DNA of 64,000 nt. Origin: Balamuthia mandrillaris (taxonomy: Eukaryota > Discosea > Longamoebia > Balamuthiidae). Where the stretch lies: positions 186,001-250,000 of the forward strand of contig JAVKOQ010000046.1 in the NCBI GenBank assembly GCA_031835245.1, written 5' to 3'. Each line of letters opens with the position of its first letter. Within the stretch, counting starts at the first letter, position 1. Below, in pieces: positions 44,328 through 55,340 of the stretch. The position numbers and the translations under genes are program-made. The notes beneath the pieces were generated by a model. The model worked only from the letters and a program-made list of their open reading frames with translations. It was not told where the DNA came from and did no database searches.

Positions 44328-45725
44328 TTACGTGGAGAAGAACTGCTGATGCAACAAGAGGCAGTTGAGGAGAGTAGTACCGACCAACCCCAAAGCAAGC
44401 CACAACGTTGTCTTACCGCTGCTCTTGGCAGCTGGTTTGAGGGAGGAAGAAGCATTCGAAGCAGCAGCTTGGCGTAGCTCTTCCACTTCATGCATCAAAG
44501 ACGCCTTCAGCTTCTCAGCAGCTTGGGATGCCTCTTCGGTGACCTTGCGAATGGCCTCTTGGGTGGCTTTCTTGATCTCAGCCTTCTTTTGCTGGTCGAG
44601 CTGTTTGGTGAGAGTAGCGAGGGCTTTCTCTCTCTCGGCCGTCATCTCCTCGATCTTCTTCTGGAGCTCCGCACGAAGGGCATCATTCTTGCGACGCAGC
44701 TCCGCCTTCTCCTCCGTCAACTTTCGAATGGCGGCCGTCGCTTCTTTCTCTTTTTGCTCTGAGGATGCTGTCTCGCTCTTGGCAATGACGGCCTTGTCTT
44801 TGGCTACCTCTGCCTCATCGAGCTTTCTTTGGAGCTCTCTATTCTCTCGTCTCAGCCCGTCAAGCTCTTTCTGGAGGGCCGCTTTCCCCTCGGCTAATCC
44901 GTCGGCCCTGTTGCTCTGCTTCTCCTTCTCCGCTTTGACGATGTTCAGCTCGTTCTTCCTCATTTCCAGTTGTCGCTCCGTCTCCCTCAACTTGTTCTTC
45001 AGCTCCTCCGTCTCGGCCTTCAATCGCTCCATCAAACTGCCCATCACAGAGCTTCCTCCTGCTGCTCCTCCTACTGCCGTTACTGTGGCTGTTTTGCCTC
45101 CTCTTGGCGAGACAATCAAAGATGGAGACGATGTTGAAGCTGCATTCTCTTCTCTCTCCTTCAACGCTCTTCTGCGTTCCTCCAATTCTTTCCTCCATGA
45201 TGCCTCGCCGGTCTCTCCACCATTCGCATTAGCATTGGCATTGGCATCACCGGAAGAAGCAGAAGAAGGTGCCGAGGCTGCCAGCCTTCTCTTTTGGGCC
45301 ATTTCGGCGTCCTTTTGTAGCTGTAACTCTCTTTGTTGCTCCATTTCTTTCTCCTTCTGAGCGATGGCGGCGGCGGCAGTATTAGCGTCTCCTCCGCTTC
45401 CTTCTTCACCACCAGGCGCAACCTGTGACCCGGCCTTGGACTCTCTCCATAGTTGGTCCGGCTTCTTCTCGCCAAAGCCCTCCGCATAGTTGCCTTTCAA
45501 TGCGAACAGCTGTTTGAAGTGTGGCTTTTTATTTATACATGGAACCAGAGAAGGAGTGACAGAGTTAGCGATGACACTGTCAAAGATGTCTTCATATAAC
45601 GACGAAGCTATAGTGGAGTATTCTTACCTTACAATAGTACTTGCCTGTGAAAAAGAAACAGTTTTACAGATGAACAAACGTTAGTTAGTAACACAGCTGC
45701 AAAAGGATTCATATTGCAAGAAGAG

Positions 45726-45766
<41 letters not shown>

Positions 45767-46172
45767 ATATTTGTTTTCAAACCTTCTAAGCTGGCATAGT
45801 TGCCCAACTTCAAGACGCGTTTGCACTCAATGCACCGGAAGCAATGCTTGTGAAAGATCTTGCCGTCAGCGGAGAGTTTGTCGGAGAAGTAGACGTTCTT
45901 GGCGCAGACCTCGCACTTTTCTGTTTGTACAATGAAGCTGGAGCCACCCGCTCGTCCTGCTGGTTTGTTCGAAGAAGCAGGCGCCGAAGGGTTTACCTGT
46001 TTGTTTGACAGTCCAGATGAGAAACCAAAAACCTTGAGGTTTAAACAAAAAGAAGAGACAGCAAGAGAGAGAGAAGAGAAAGAAGAGAAAGACAAACCTC
46101 TTGTGACTTGTTCTCGAACATGGAAGCCAGAGAACTGGTTTGGGAGCCTCCACGCGGGGTACCTTCCGCCAT
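44328..46172 (-). CDS. LIM domain-coiled coil-tail-anchored protein
   Basis: Predicted protein of about 500 residues with an unusual layout. It starts MAEGTPRGGSQTSSLASMF and soon enters one LIM domain: CEVCAKNVYFSDKL, then FHKHCFRCIECKRVL, and YYCKPHF after an intron. All eight zinc ligands fit the LIM spacing, ending with LFALKGNYAEGFG. The rest is a disordered Ala/Gly/Ser section, then a coiled coil of about 200 residues (MERLKAETEELKNKLRETE onward). A final hydrophobic helix, TTLWLALGLVGTTLLNCLLL, comes seven residues before the stop, as in a tail-anchored membrane protein. Four exons, joined by phase; a GA repeat on the plus strand fills one intron. LIM proteins usually bind actin-linked partners; a membrane anchor on one is not something I know as standard. 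Confidence 0.85.
45728..45765 (-). repeat. (GA)n microsatellite in LIM-gene intron
   Basis: GA on plus, CT on the sense strand, inside the intron that interrupts the LIM domain. Confidence 0.94.
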
Positions 46173-46330
46173 CTTCTATTTCTCGAAGTTTGTTTGTTCA
46201 AAAAAAAACCTTCTCTTCTCTCCACCACCCCGTTCCTGTATCCACTTCTATAGAGCCAACAAAATTAAAACTGACTCGATAATTTTTTAATTTTACCGCC
46301 CGATAAAAATCGATAAAATAGATTGCTCCG

Positions 46331-46338
46331 TGACGTCA
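46331..46338. promoter_or_regulatory. TGACGTCA (CRE-like) palindrome upstream of the LIM gene
   Basis: The 8-bp CRE/ATF palindrome lies 159 bp before the LIM-gene ATG, next to CGATAAAAATCGATAAAA and CGATTATTATCGATAATTAT repeats. The same TGACGTCA occurs in the H4 promoter at 57327. bZIP binding is inferred. Confidence 0.4.
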
Positions 46339-46400
46339 CCAAGGGAGGCTTACGCACACCCGAAAAAATATTGCCCTGCATCGTCGATTATTATCGATAA

Positions 46401-47193
46401 TTATTCACCAAGAAGAAGCGATTGGCAGCGCGCCACGTTACGCAGGTAAAAACGAGCAGAGGTGGAGGCCGGCACGCTCCTCGGCACCAAGTACTGGTTC
46501 AACATCTCCTTGGCTTCGAAGCTGTGACCAACGTCCTCAAAGGCCTGCGTGGCGTCCTTCTCTCCAGGGCTGCCCACCGCGTACTCCTTCAGGATCTCCT
46601 CACCGCCAGGGTGCTCGCCAAGGAAAGGGTCCACCTCGTAGAGCCTTCCGTGGAGGCGAAGCAGGCAGGAGGACTTGTTCTTGATGATAGGGAAGTGGTC
46701 CTTGAGAGTCTGTTCCATGGCTTGAAAGTAGAGGCGCCTCCCATCACATTTGGAGTTGTTGTTGTTGTTGGAAGGGCTTTGTTGCCACAATGGACTTTGG
46801 GGGTAGTCTCTCTTGGCAAGCTGCTGCCATAACCAGTTGTCTTTGCAGATGTCGTACATGCGCTTGTTCAGGAACTTGACCTTTTGGGAGAGACTCTCCT
46901 CATCCACGAAAGTCAAAATCATCAACACCAACTAGGTTTGGTTTTTAAAAAAAGTTGAGCGCTTGGTGTATGCATAAGAGACATAGGAAGAACGATGAGA
47001 GGGAAAGGGGTACCTCTCTTGGTAGTTCTTGAAATGGGGAAGACCCATCTGGGGGAGCCGTCATGGGTCCGTAGTCCTCTGCATAGGTCAAAAATGCCGT
47101 CGGCCCAACAGGGTCTAACACCAATTCCTTCTCACCCCCGACCCCGGGCCGCTGGTTCGTCTTCTGGGCGTTTGTGGAGGAACCTGCGCCCAT
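46401..47193 (-). CDS. F-box/cytochrome b5 fusion protein, copy A
   Basis: 236 residues from two exons (47014-47193 and 46401-46931; phase-0 intron inside the F-box). It starts MGAGSST, a good N-myristoylation signal. The F-box reads FQELPRE followed by VLMILTFVDEESLSQKVKFL and ends WLWQQLAKRDYP. A cytochrome b5-type domain follows: LLRLHGRLYEVDPFLGEHPG, then DATQAFEDVGHSFEAKEML. Both haem-ligand histidines (HPGG near residue 167 and GHS near 192) are kept, but the loop between them has about five extra residues (around GSPGEK). The F-box suggests recruitment to an SCF ubiquitin ligase through Skp1; the b5 domain could bind haem. It is clearly a tandem paralogue of the next gene upstream. Confidence 0.85.
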
Positions 47194-47313
47194 CCTCTCT
47201 TTTCTCTTCTTTGCTTGTTGTTTGGGAGAAAAATTATTGGCCTATACAGGAATAATTATCGGAATTTTGTATGATTTTTTGCGAACAATTCGGATTATCG
47301 TGTGAGGTTTATT

Positions 47314-47321
47314 TGTCGACA
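47314..47321. promoter_or_regulatory. TGTCGACA palindrome upstream of F-box/b5 copy A
   Basis: Lies in the 130-bp spacer between the two F-box/b5 genes, 121 bp before the ATG of copy A and just after the stop of copy B. Same core as the element beyond copy B. Confidence 0.4.
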
Positions 47322-47323
47322 TA

Positions 47324-48296
47324 TCACGACATGTCGTCACGGTAGCACTCGGAGGCAGGGATATGCTGTGGACAAAGGGAAGAGAGGAGGAAGCAGCGCA
47401 TGCTGGTGGAGAGACAGCGATGCCGTTCATGATCCTCGGCCTCTCCCATGAGGTAGTCCGTCATCATGCGCATAGCGTAGGAACTATGGGACATTTCGTC
47501 AAAGTACTTGGAGGCATCCGTCCCCGCAAAGCGAAGCAGGACCGTTGCTCCGCCTGGATGCTTAGTCAGAAAGTTGCTTATCTGATAAACCTGATATTTT
47601 TGTTGAGAAAAAAAGCAACAATGAACAATAAAGCACATCGATAAAGCGACCACTGACCTTTCCATGGATGAGGATACGACAATCTTGGGCAGAAGTGTAT
47701 CCCCTATAAGGTACACAGCACTGGAGATAGAGTTGAGCCACCGCATTGAAGTACAATAGCTTTGCAGAGGAAGCAGGTGAACTCCATCCTCCGCTTTGTC
47801 CTCCTCCTGTTGGAGTAGGAGCAAAGCAAAACTTCACGTCTCCGCTGTCGTTGTTGGGGCATTTAGCAGCAGCACCGGCGGCGGTGAAGCTGCGAGAAAA
47901 TCCCTCGGGCAGATCCCTCCGCAGCAAGCACCGCCATAGGGCGGCCGACTGGCAGAGCCGCCGCATGGAGCGGCTGAGGAACTGCACTTTTTGGGTGAGG
48001 GTCTCCTCGTCCACGAAGCTGAGGACGTGAACGGCAATCTCTTCGGGGAGGGCGTGCAGCAAGCAAAACGGGGGATCAGACGGAGCACCCACTTTGGGGG
48101 GCGGTTGGAGCGGCCGGTAGTCCAACGGGTAGTGCAGATATTCCACCGGGCCGAGAGGGGCCTCCAAACGCAGCAGCTTCTCCCTCTCGGGAGGACCCGC
48201 CCGCTCCCGTTGTTTCGTCGACGAGGCAGCGACGCCCTTGCGCTCTGCTACATCCTCCCCAAATGAGGGGAGGGCGATGCCCAACGTTTGTCCCAT
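47324..48296 (-). CDS. F-box/cytochrome b5 fusion protein, copy B
   Basis: 301 residues from two exons (47658-48296 and 47324-47590; phase-0 intron inside the b5 domain). Starts MGQTLGIA, again a possible myristoylation site. The shared N-terminal block GPVEYLHYPLDYRPLQPPP parallels GPTAFLTYAEDYGPMTAPP of copy A. The F-box is LLHALPEEIAVHVLSFVDEE then TLTQKVQFLSRSMRRLC. The b5 domain is ILIHGK/VYQISNFLTKHPGG, then TDASKYFDEMSHSSYAMRMM; His about 224 and 248 are 24 apart, the canonical b5 spacing. A Cys-rich tail (SMRCFLLSSLC) is not in copy A. The gene starts divergently from APC5, only 137 bp away. Confidence 0.85.
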
Positions 48297-48355
48297 CTGC
48301 TTTCCCTCCTTTTGCTACGCTTTTGCTGTAGGACGTTAAACAGAGACATAAACCC

Positions 48356-48386
48356 ATGTCGACGTGGATTTTCCGTGTGTCGACAC
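48356..48386. promoter_or_regulatory. Shared F-box/b5 and APC5 promoter with two GTCGAC elements
   Basis: ATGTCGACGTGGATT starts at 48356 and TGTCGACA is at 48378-48385, with GTCGAT following near 48395. The whole spacer between the two start codons is only 137 bp, so both elements must serve one or both genes. Confidence 0.45.
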
Positions 48387-48433
48387 TAAAGGCTGTCGAT
48401 CGCTCATGTCCATGGAGAAAAGAGCGCTAAAAG

Positions 48434-51400
48434 ATGAGGAGAGGAACAAAGCATGAAGCGCTCACGCCGCGCAAGGTGTTGCTGCTCGCGCTGGTGGAGA
48501 CCTACCTGACGAACACTTGGACGGCCTCTTCAGCCGAGGAGGAACAGGAACCACCGCAACAGCCCCCGAGTGAGGCGGACAAGTACCTTCTCGGCCGGTT
48601 CTTGGCGGAAGAGCTGGAGCGAGGAGGCGCTGATGGGTGCGCCGAAGAGGGCTATCAGGTCACGCGACAGCGGTTATACGATCAAATGGGTGAAGAGTTG
48701 GCTGAACGCATCGACATGTTTCTTCACGAGAAGGTATGTTATCCCTTATAATTCTGCGTTGTTTCATCGTCGTCATCAACATCGTAATGACTTGCCCCCC
48801 AAGTTGACGGAGTTGACAAACTCGCCGGATGACCTTTACCTATTCTTTCAATCGTTGGCTCTTCTCTTTGATGAAGAAACTGCTGCTACCGTTTTGGTTC
48901 GTTTTTCTTCTTACTCTTCTCTTCTCTTCTCTCACTTTTCTTTCTCCTTCAAACACAAAAGGAGCCTACAAGTACATTGGGCATGTTTGTGCGAAGAATG
49001 TTGCTTGCATTTCGCAAAGGCAGCTTCACCACTCTCTCTCGTCTCTTCTCCAACCTTGAGCAATATCTTCACTCTCCTCCTCCTCCTCCGCCAGAAGAAC
49101 CAGAAGCAATACCAGAAGGAGAGCCGACGTTCCTTGTGCCATTCGACTCAGCCTTCATCCAACGAAAGCTCAAGCATCTCAAAGAGGACTTCGGAAGGGT
49201 GCCTCAAAGCCTCATCCAACAAGAACTGGAACAGCTGAAAGCGATGGCCTCCTCCTCCTTCGCTTTTTCTTCCTCAGCAGCGTTCGACAACAACCAGTCT
49301 TTGGATCAGTGCCATTACTTGAGCTATCTCAACAGCCTCTACCATCGCGACTACAGCGGCAGCATCGACCACCTCCATCGATACTTTGATCTCTGTCTTC
49401 ACGACAACGATGAGCACACCGCGCTTCATCTGCTCCAACTACAACAACCTCCACAACAAGCATCAAACGCATCGACAGACTCTTCCTCAACGATGCCATC
49501 AGCACCGCCCACAACAGTGGATCCTTCCGTTGTGCCGATTGCAGGGAAGAGCATGGTGCCTTATGCTGTCCTCAACTTGGCACTCACTCACTTTTACTTT
49601 GGAGAGGTGGAGGCAGCAAAGCTGGCTCTCTTCGAGGCGGTACAAGTCGCCCAGGAACGTGCTGACGACGAGTGCTTGGCCTACGCCTTTTACTGGTTGA
49701 GCAGAGTATTGGAGGTAGAGGAGAACTCATCTTCTTCCTCCTTGCAAAGAATAGGTGGTGTAGCAATACGAGAAGTGATGAACGAGATTCGGGAAGATGC
49801 TGAACGAGCATCAAAGGACCTTCGTCAAGTGATACAACGTTTGGTTGCCAGAGCACAGGTTCTTCTTTCGTTTCTTGCTTACGTTGTTTTTGTTCATTGC
49901 CCTATGAACTAAAGGACATTGCCTTTAATAGAGCTTGCGGCTGCACTCGCTGCGTACGTTGGGTTTATTGGCATTGGCCAAGTACGATCTGTTGCACCCC
50001 CGTCATACGCCAACACTGGCCATCCCAACTCCATCCACATCTAGCAGAGTAACTCTCGCCTCACTCTCTTCCTTCTCTTTTCACATTGGTATAATGAATG
50101 GACATTCAAAACGACAAACAGAGTATTAAAGTATCAGATTTGAAAGCTTTGGTCGATGCTGGTACTGATGAAGCTTCGATAGGACACGCGCAATCATCTC
50201 TGTTAAATTCTGCTCACATGTTAACCTCTGACATGTGGCGCATGTTTGGTCACAAGGAACTTGAGATTCTGCCCATACAAGCCCATTTGCAGCTCTATCA
50301 AGACAAAGCCAGAGGAGAGGAAAGCTGCCAGGCCTTTTGCAAGCTGGCGCTATGGGTTAGTAACATTTTGCTTAAGGTTCTGTTGTGTTATGACTGCATG
50401 GTTAACCACAAAAAAACAACAACCATAGCATTCAGAACATGGCAATCTAGCAAAAGCTTTTGGGGCTTTGGTTGAAGCACAAGAGCTTTATCCGGTTGCA
50501 ATTCGTTACAACGAGTGGACTGAAACTACCCTTCACATTCTTCATGATTGGTGCTTGCGAAGGTACTACAACGAGAATGATTTATCCTCCTTCATAACCT
50601 CAAATATAACATCGCTTTCTCATAAGAGGAGAGTATCTCATCTGTGAGGAGGTGGAACAGCGGCTAAATTCTCTTGCTGCTGTATCATGCCAAGGCAACG
50701 CCAGTGCAAAAGCAGAGGCCATCTTTCGTAAGGCGCGTCGGCTCGCCATGAGCTCTGTCAAACTACAAGAGGTATTTTCTTTGCTTTAGTTTTTTTTTTC
50801 ACCCTACTTACGGCTAGAACTACAAACCAAAGGCTGTAGATATTGTTTGTTCGCTTCTTACACTCTGTGACGAAGCTAATTTGATGATCCCAAAAGTGGG
50901 CTATCTCCTCTGTTTAGGAGAGATCTACGTGCGTGGCGGGCATACCATCGAAGCTCTGCCTTACGTCCTCTCTTGCCTCACCCAATGCGAGAACTACCAC
51001 TTGCACGACGTAGGAGCAAGAGCCACCATGTTGCTAGCCGAAATACACCTTCGCTTGGGCAACGATGGTTGTGGCGGTGGTGCATTCAAGGCGTTAGAAC
51101 TGCTAGAGTCCATCTTACCTCAGGTCATGCGGCATTGCCCTCTCTTTGTCAAAGCAGAACATTTGTTGCTTCAAGCGAAATGCAAACTCGCCATCGCTCA
51201 CCCTCATGATCGTAATGCCTTTATTTTTTTTAATCCTTTACGTCCTGTTCTAACTGAACGTTAACCCAACAGGAGAGGAGCTAGCGGCAGTGTTGGAATT
51301 GCTGGGACGAGCGATGCAAGCGTTCACTCGTTTACAAGCGATAGAACAACAGATGGAGACAAGCTACTTGCAAGCACGCCTGCACCATCAACTGGGAGAC

Positions 51401-51565
51401 AACAAAACACGGAACGATGCCAGCCGCCTCTTCAAACAACTTTGCCAACGAAAAGCCAACGCGCAACGAGAGCGGTGGGCGCACGCTCTCCTCTCCAACG
51501 AAAGGAGAGCAGAGAGTTTAGCTGCTTCCTTACAGGCAGCTCTCATGCAAGAAGAGTGGGTCTGA
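48434..51565 (+). CDS. APC5: Anaphase-promoting complex subunit 5
   Basis: TPR-containing platform subunit of the APC/C. The first exon has TPRKVLLLALVETYL; next comes DLYLFFQSLALLFDEETAAT, then LGMFVRRMLLAFRKGSFTTL. The APC5 hallmark follows: YHRDYSGSIDHLHRYFDLCL and VPYAVLNLALTHFYFGEVEA, with the near-invariant ADDECLAYAFYWLSRVLE. Later exons show TPR helices: GEESCQAFCKLALW, GALVEAQELYPVAIRYNEW, PKVGYLLCLGEIYVRGGHTI and YLQARLHHQLGDNKTRNDAS. The stop is at 51563-51565. About ten exons; borders between 49.9 and 50.8 kb are approximate. Together with CDC16 at 32-35 kb, two subunits of one complex lie within 17 kb, not adjacent. Confidence 0.92.
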
Positions 51566-52023
51566 AATGAAGATACAAAAGTGCTTTTCATTGGTGTTCA
51601 TTTTTATTTTTTTGAGTTTTTCTGAGAAAAGAGTGGAACAAGATAAAAGGAGGTGCCACTGCACCACCCATTTTGCCTGTTTTCAAGAAACAAACTGGTG
51701 CAAATAAAAAATACGAGTGGAGAACTCTTCCTAACATCTCTGGAAGAAGACGATGAATAATAATAATAATAATAATAATGAAAAAAAAAGAAATAAGGAG
51801 GGACTGGCGTAGAAGTTACACACTGAAAGGAGAAGAACTGAGCATCACTCTCCACGTGGAAGGCTTTCATGCAATGAGTGACGTAGTTGGGCTGGAAAAA
51901 TGGTATTAACAGGAAGGGTGAAGAGAATACTAAAAACACACAGTCGAAGAGGAGACCGATGAAGACGAAGTTGACGCTGACCGGTTCCTAAAAAAAGACG
52001 AAGTTGTTCGTTCGTTCGTTCGT
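51566..52023. other. Convergent spacer APC5 / SRF gene
   Basis: No gene seen. It has an (AAT)n run at about 51756-51779 and a GTTCGTTCGTTC repeat at 52007-52024 at the edge of the SRF coding end. Likely two 3' UTRs. Confidence 0.55.
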
Positions 52024-53038
52024 TCAACTGAGGTGGTGCTCCCTCTTAGGTTGGTCGTGATGGCCCATACCTCCATGATGCTGGCCCAGCGACATGGGAG
52101 GGAGGGAGGTGGCTTGGCCAGAGAGGTACATGTCATGCGGGTAGCCGCCTCCCATATGAGGAGGGCCGCCGTGAGGACCGCCTGGATGGCCTCCATAGGG
52201 CGATTGGTGGCTGGGCACGCCATGTGGAGGAGGAGACATACCGCCGCCGTACATGTTGAGCATGTTGTCGTGGTGAGGATTGTGTGACATCTGAGCGCCG
52301 CCATGAGGGGAGTGCTGTTGGGGTTGTGACTGGGGTTGCTGTTGTTTGTGCTGTTGTTGCGGCTGCTGTTGCGGCTGCTGTTGTTGGTTGTGTGAGTTGG
52401 AAGAGTTGGCGATAAAGTCAGAGGGAGCATAGTTGTTGTCGGGGGCGTTGAGGCAGGACTGGATGAGCTCTTTGCCTTCCCGCAGGGTCACCACAGGTTG
52501 CAGCTTCGGTGTGGCAAACGTGTAGACATGGCCTGTTTCAGAGGCAATCAACACAAGAGCCTGAGTTCCAGTCAACGTTGTGAGTTCGTATGCCTGAAAA
52601 GAAAGAGAGAAGGAGAGGGATGTTAGCATTTAAAAAGGCTAAGTCACGTATGCTCGCGAAAGGTGAAAGAAATGGACGGAGGACACTTACCTTCTTCATA
52701 AGTCCTCTCTTTCGTCGGCTGAAAGTCACTTGCCTTCTGCTCTTGTTGTCTATGAACTTTATCTCGATCCTTCGTCGGCCAGAACCTCCAGGTTTCTTCT
52801 TGATGCCTCCCTTGGGTTTGTCCGCTTTGCCCTTCCTGTCAATCTCCTCGTCTTCCTCATCACTGTCCTCCTGTCCAGTCATCATGTGGATGCTGGGCGC
52901 GCCGAGCACGTGGGGAGGGTGATGACCCTCAGGGCTGGAGGGTTTGCTGTTCCCATCGAGGCCCTGCTCCTCTTCCGAGTCCTCGCGCTCATAGTCGTGC
53001 TCAGTCTTAGCTTTGTTTACCAGCGCATCTGCCATCAT
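52024..53038 (-). CDS. srfA: SRF-type MADS-box transcription factor (SrfA-like)
   Basis: Nuclear regulator with an SRF-class MADS box. An acidic N-terminal half leads to the MADS core, split by one intron (about 52590-52692): GRRRIEIKFIDNKSRRQVTF, SRRKRGLMKK, then AYELTTLTGTQALVLIASET and GHVYTFATPKLQPVV. The following GKELIQSCLNAPD is the SAM-like extension seen in SRF and in Dictyostelium SrfA. The C-terminal half is Gln-rich (QQQQPQQQPQQQHK) then Gly/His/Pro-rich, an activation-domain-like composition. Start at the double ATG at 53038/53035. In Dictyostelium SrfA acts in spore differentiation and other late development; whether this organism does the same is unknown. This homology is strong evidence for Amoebozoa. 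Confidence 0.93.
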
Positions 53039-54195
53039 TTACGATTGCTGCTGGATCGAATCAAAAAGAAGAGATGAGTATCATCCATGGCGGTGGAGGA
53101 GTGATGGTGATGATGAGAGTGAGAGGGGAACAATTTAAAAAGACAGTAGTGAACGAATGGATTGAATCAAAAGAAGAAATCCCCCAAAACAACAAACCAA
53201 GGAAAGGAAAAAAAAAAAGACAAAAAGGACAAAGAGAAGAGAGAGAGAGCAAGAGAGAGAAGAAGAAGGGAACAAAGGACAAAGGGGTAAAAGGGAAACA
53301 AACCTTTTTTATCAACAACAACCTTCCCAAAGGGTGTTTTTTGGATTTTCTCTCTTTTTGGGGTAGTTCGCGGCCTTTCTTTAGCAGTCAAGTCCAAGTA
53401 AGGGAACGACTGCTGGTCTACTTTTTCTTTTTTGTGGCTCTCCAGGGGACAATGCAATAAAAAATGGGGGGGATACCCAACGTGTTGCGCTTTTTTATGT
53501 CACTGAGACAAAAAAACGGCTAACGAGTGAGAAAAAGGTAAGAGAAAACCCCGTAATCGACGTGGATTGGTTCGGTGTTCCAAACTCCGAAGGGCGTCGA
53601 CAAACCTGAGGGGTTGTGGTTTCGACTTGGCAAAATGGCAAGTTTTGTTTTTTTGGTTTTCTTTTTTTTGTTTTTTTCAAGAATTTTTTTTGTGTACGTT
53701 ATGTCCGCGCCAAAAAAATCCCGCGCAACCCACGCCTACTTTTTTGGGCGGTTTGCTGCGCTGCCACTGGCTGGCGGGTCTCCTTGACACCGAGCTATCC
53801 TCCTATGAAAAATAACTTAGGCGGGAAAAAAATAGCTGATAACCCCCCAGTGGTTAGCGGGTTCCCCCCACTCGCTCCCCTTTTTGTTCCCCCCTTATTT
53901 TTTTTTCTTCTCTCTTTCTCTGCGCCAAAGCACACACACACAAAAAAAACAAACTTTTGCCCCCACCACTACTCTTTTCTTGGATTAAAAATCTTGATTG
54001 AGGTTAGGCCATCACTCTCTTTTTCCCCTTCTCTCCCCTGGGGAACCTATCTTAATTTTTTATATTATTTTGATTGGGGATTTTCGCTTTTTCGGTTTTA
54101 ACGATTTCTTTATTTTTTCTCTTTTTTGTTCAACTGCTCTCTCCTCCTTTTTGTCTTGTGCAAGCAGTGGCCCCATCAAAAGAAAGAAATATACG
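53039..54195. other. Long divergent spacer SRF / HMGB
   Basis: About 1.15 kb without a recognised gene. It holds GA-rich sequence at 53230-53280, TCGACGTGGATTGG at 53557-53570, GTCGACAA at 53596-53603, several GC-box/E2F-like strings (GCGCCAAAAAAA at 53707, TTAGGCGGGAAAAAA from 53818) and a CA run near 53932-53943. It probably contains 5' UTR introns and promoters of both genes. Confidence 0.5.
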
Positions 54196-54969
54196 ATGCC
54201 CCGCAGAAAGAGGAACGAACAGAAGCCCAAACGAGCCTTGACGGCCTACTTGCTTTTCTCCCAGGAGAAACGAGACAGCATCAAGGTCGCCAATCCCAGT
54301 GCCCCTTTTGGCGAGATTGGAAAGCTCCTCGGACAAGCATGGAAGGATCTTCCTGATAGTGAAAAGCAGGTTCGTTTTTTTGTTTCGAGAATGTTTTCAA
54401 CGAGACGCTGACCAACACGCCACTGCTTTGTTCAGAAATACAACGAGAAAGCCGCCCAAGGCAAGATCAAATACCAGAAAGACATGGCCAAATACAAGGA
54501 AGAACACCCAGAGAGCAGCGACGAAGACAGACGTCCTCGCAAGAAGCAGAAGAAAAAGAAGAAGAAGAAGGATCCCAATGCCCCCAAGAAACCCCTCTCG
54601 GCCTTCTTCCTCTTCAGCAAGGCCGTCAGACCTACCATCAAAACCAACAACCCGGAAGCCTCGTTTGGCCAGATTGGCAAGCTGATCGGTGAGGAGTGGG
54701 CCAAAAAGACCCCAGAAGAGAAGAAGGTTTGTTATCGACTCGACAAATCCGTTATGCAGCCAATTAGTGTCATCTAATCCAACACTCTTTCTCACCTAAA
54801 GAAATACGAAGACATGGCTGCCGAGGAGAAGAAACGGTATGAGCGTGAGTCACAAGCCTACGAAGCCAAGAAGAAGAAGGCCTCCAGCTCCGAATCCGAC
54901 TCTGAGTCTGAGGAATCCGAGTCCGAGTCCGAATCTTCCGACTCTGAGTCCGAGTCCGAGTCAGACTAA
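54196..54969 (+). CDS. Two-box HMGB-type chromatin protein
   Basis: 210-residue DNA-bending protein from three exons (54196-54369, 54436-54726, 54802-54969). Two HMG boxes: box 1 EQKPKRALTAYLLFSQEKRD ending in AAQGKIKYQKDMAKYKEE, box 2 DPNAPKKPLSAFFLFSKAVR ending in AAEEKKRYERESQAYEAKKK. Each box is interrupted by an intron at an equivalent place (after SEKQ and after EEKK), so the boxes arose by an intron-including duplication. A Lys run joins them. The tail is a Ser-Asp/Glu repeat (SDSESEESESESE), equivalent to the acidic tail of animal HMGB1 but full of potential CK2 sites. Nuclear architectural role inferred from the family. Confidence 0.93.
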
Positions 54970-55340
54970 ACGCGCCACTACCCTTCTGTTCTTTTATCTC
55001 CCCCTTCCACCATCTTTGTTAGTTACAACGGATCATCCTCACCCCCCACCCTATGCCTTTCTCTCCATCATTTTTTGTTATTCATAGAAAAAAAAAAAAC
55101 AAAACATAAACTGCATCCAAATCAATCTTGTTGCTTCTCGGTTAAGAAATAACGGCTCCTTTCTTCTTCGTCCTCTTCTTCCCTTCTCTCTTCCCTGCCT
55201 TCTCGCCATTCTCTCTTCACTCCCGCTTCTTTGCTCACCGTGCCCTTATCCGGGGAGGCTTGGGTTTTTCCCTCCATTTTTAACGGCTTTCTTTTCAGTG
55301 CCAAAGAAGCAAAGGGAAGCAAAGGGAAGGAAAGGAAGGA
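54970..55340. other. Spacer HMGB / RNASEH2A
   Basis: 371 bp, C- and T-rich on the plus strand, an A12-13 run near 55087-55098, then TTCTTCGTCCTCTTCTTCCC-type sequence. No gene or clear motif seen. Confidence 0.5.

Noticed and set aside
53616-54101. Phe-rich plus-strand frame before HMGB
   Set aside because: T-run translation in promoter DNA, no recognisable domain.
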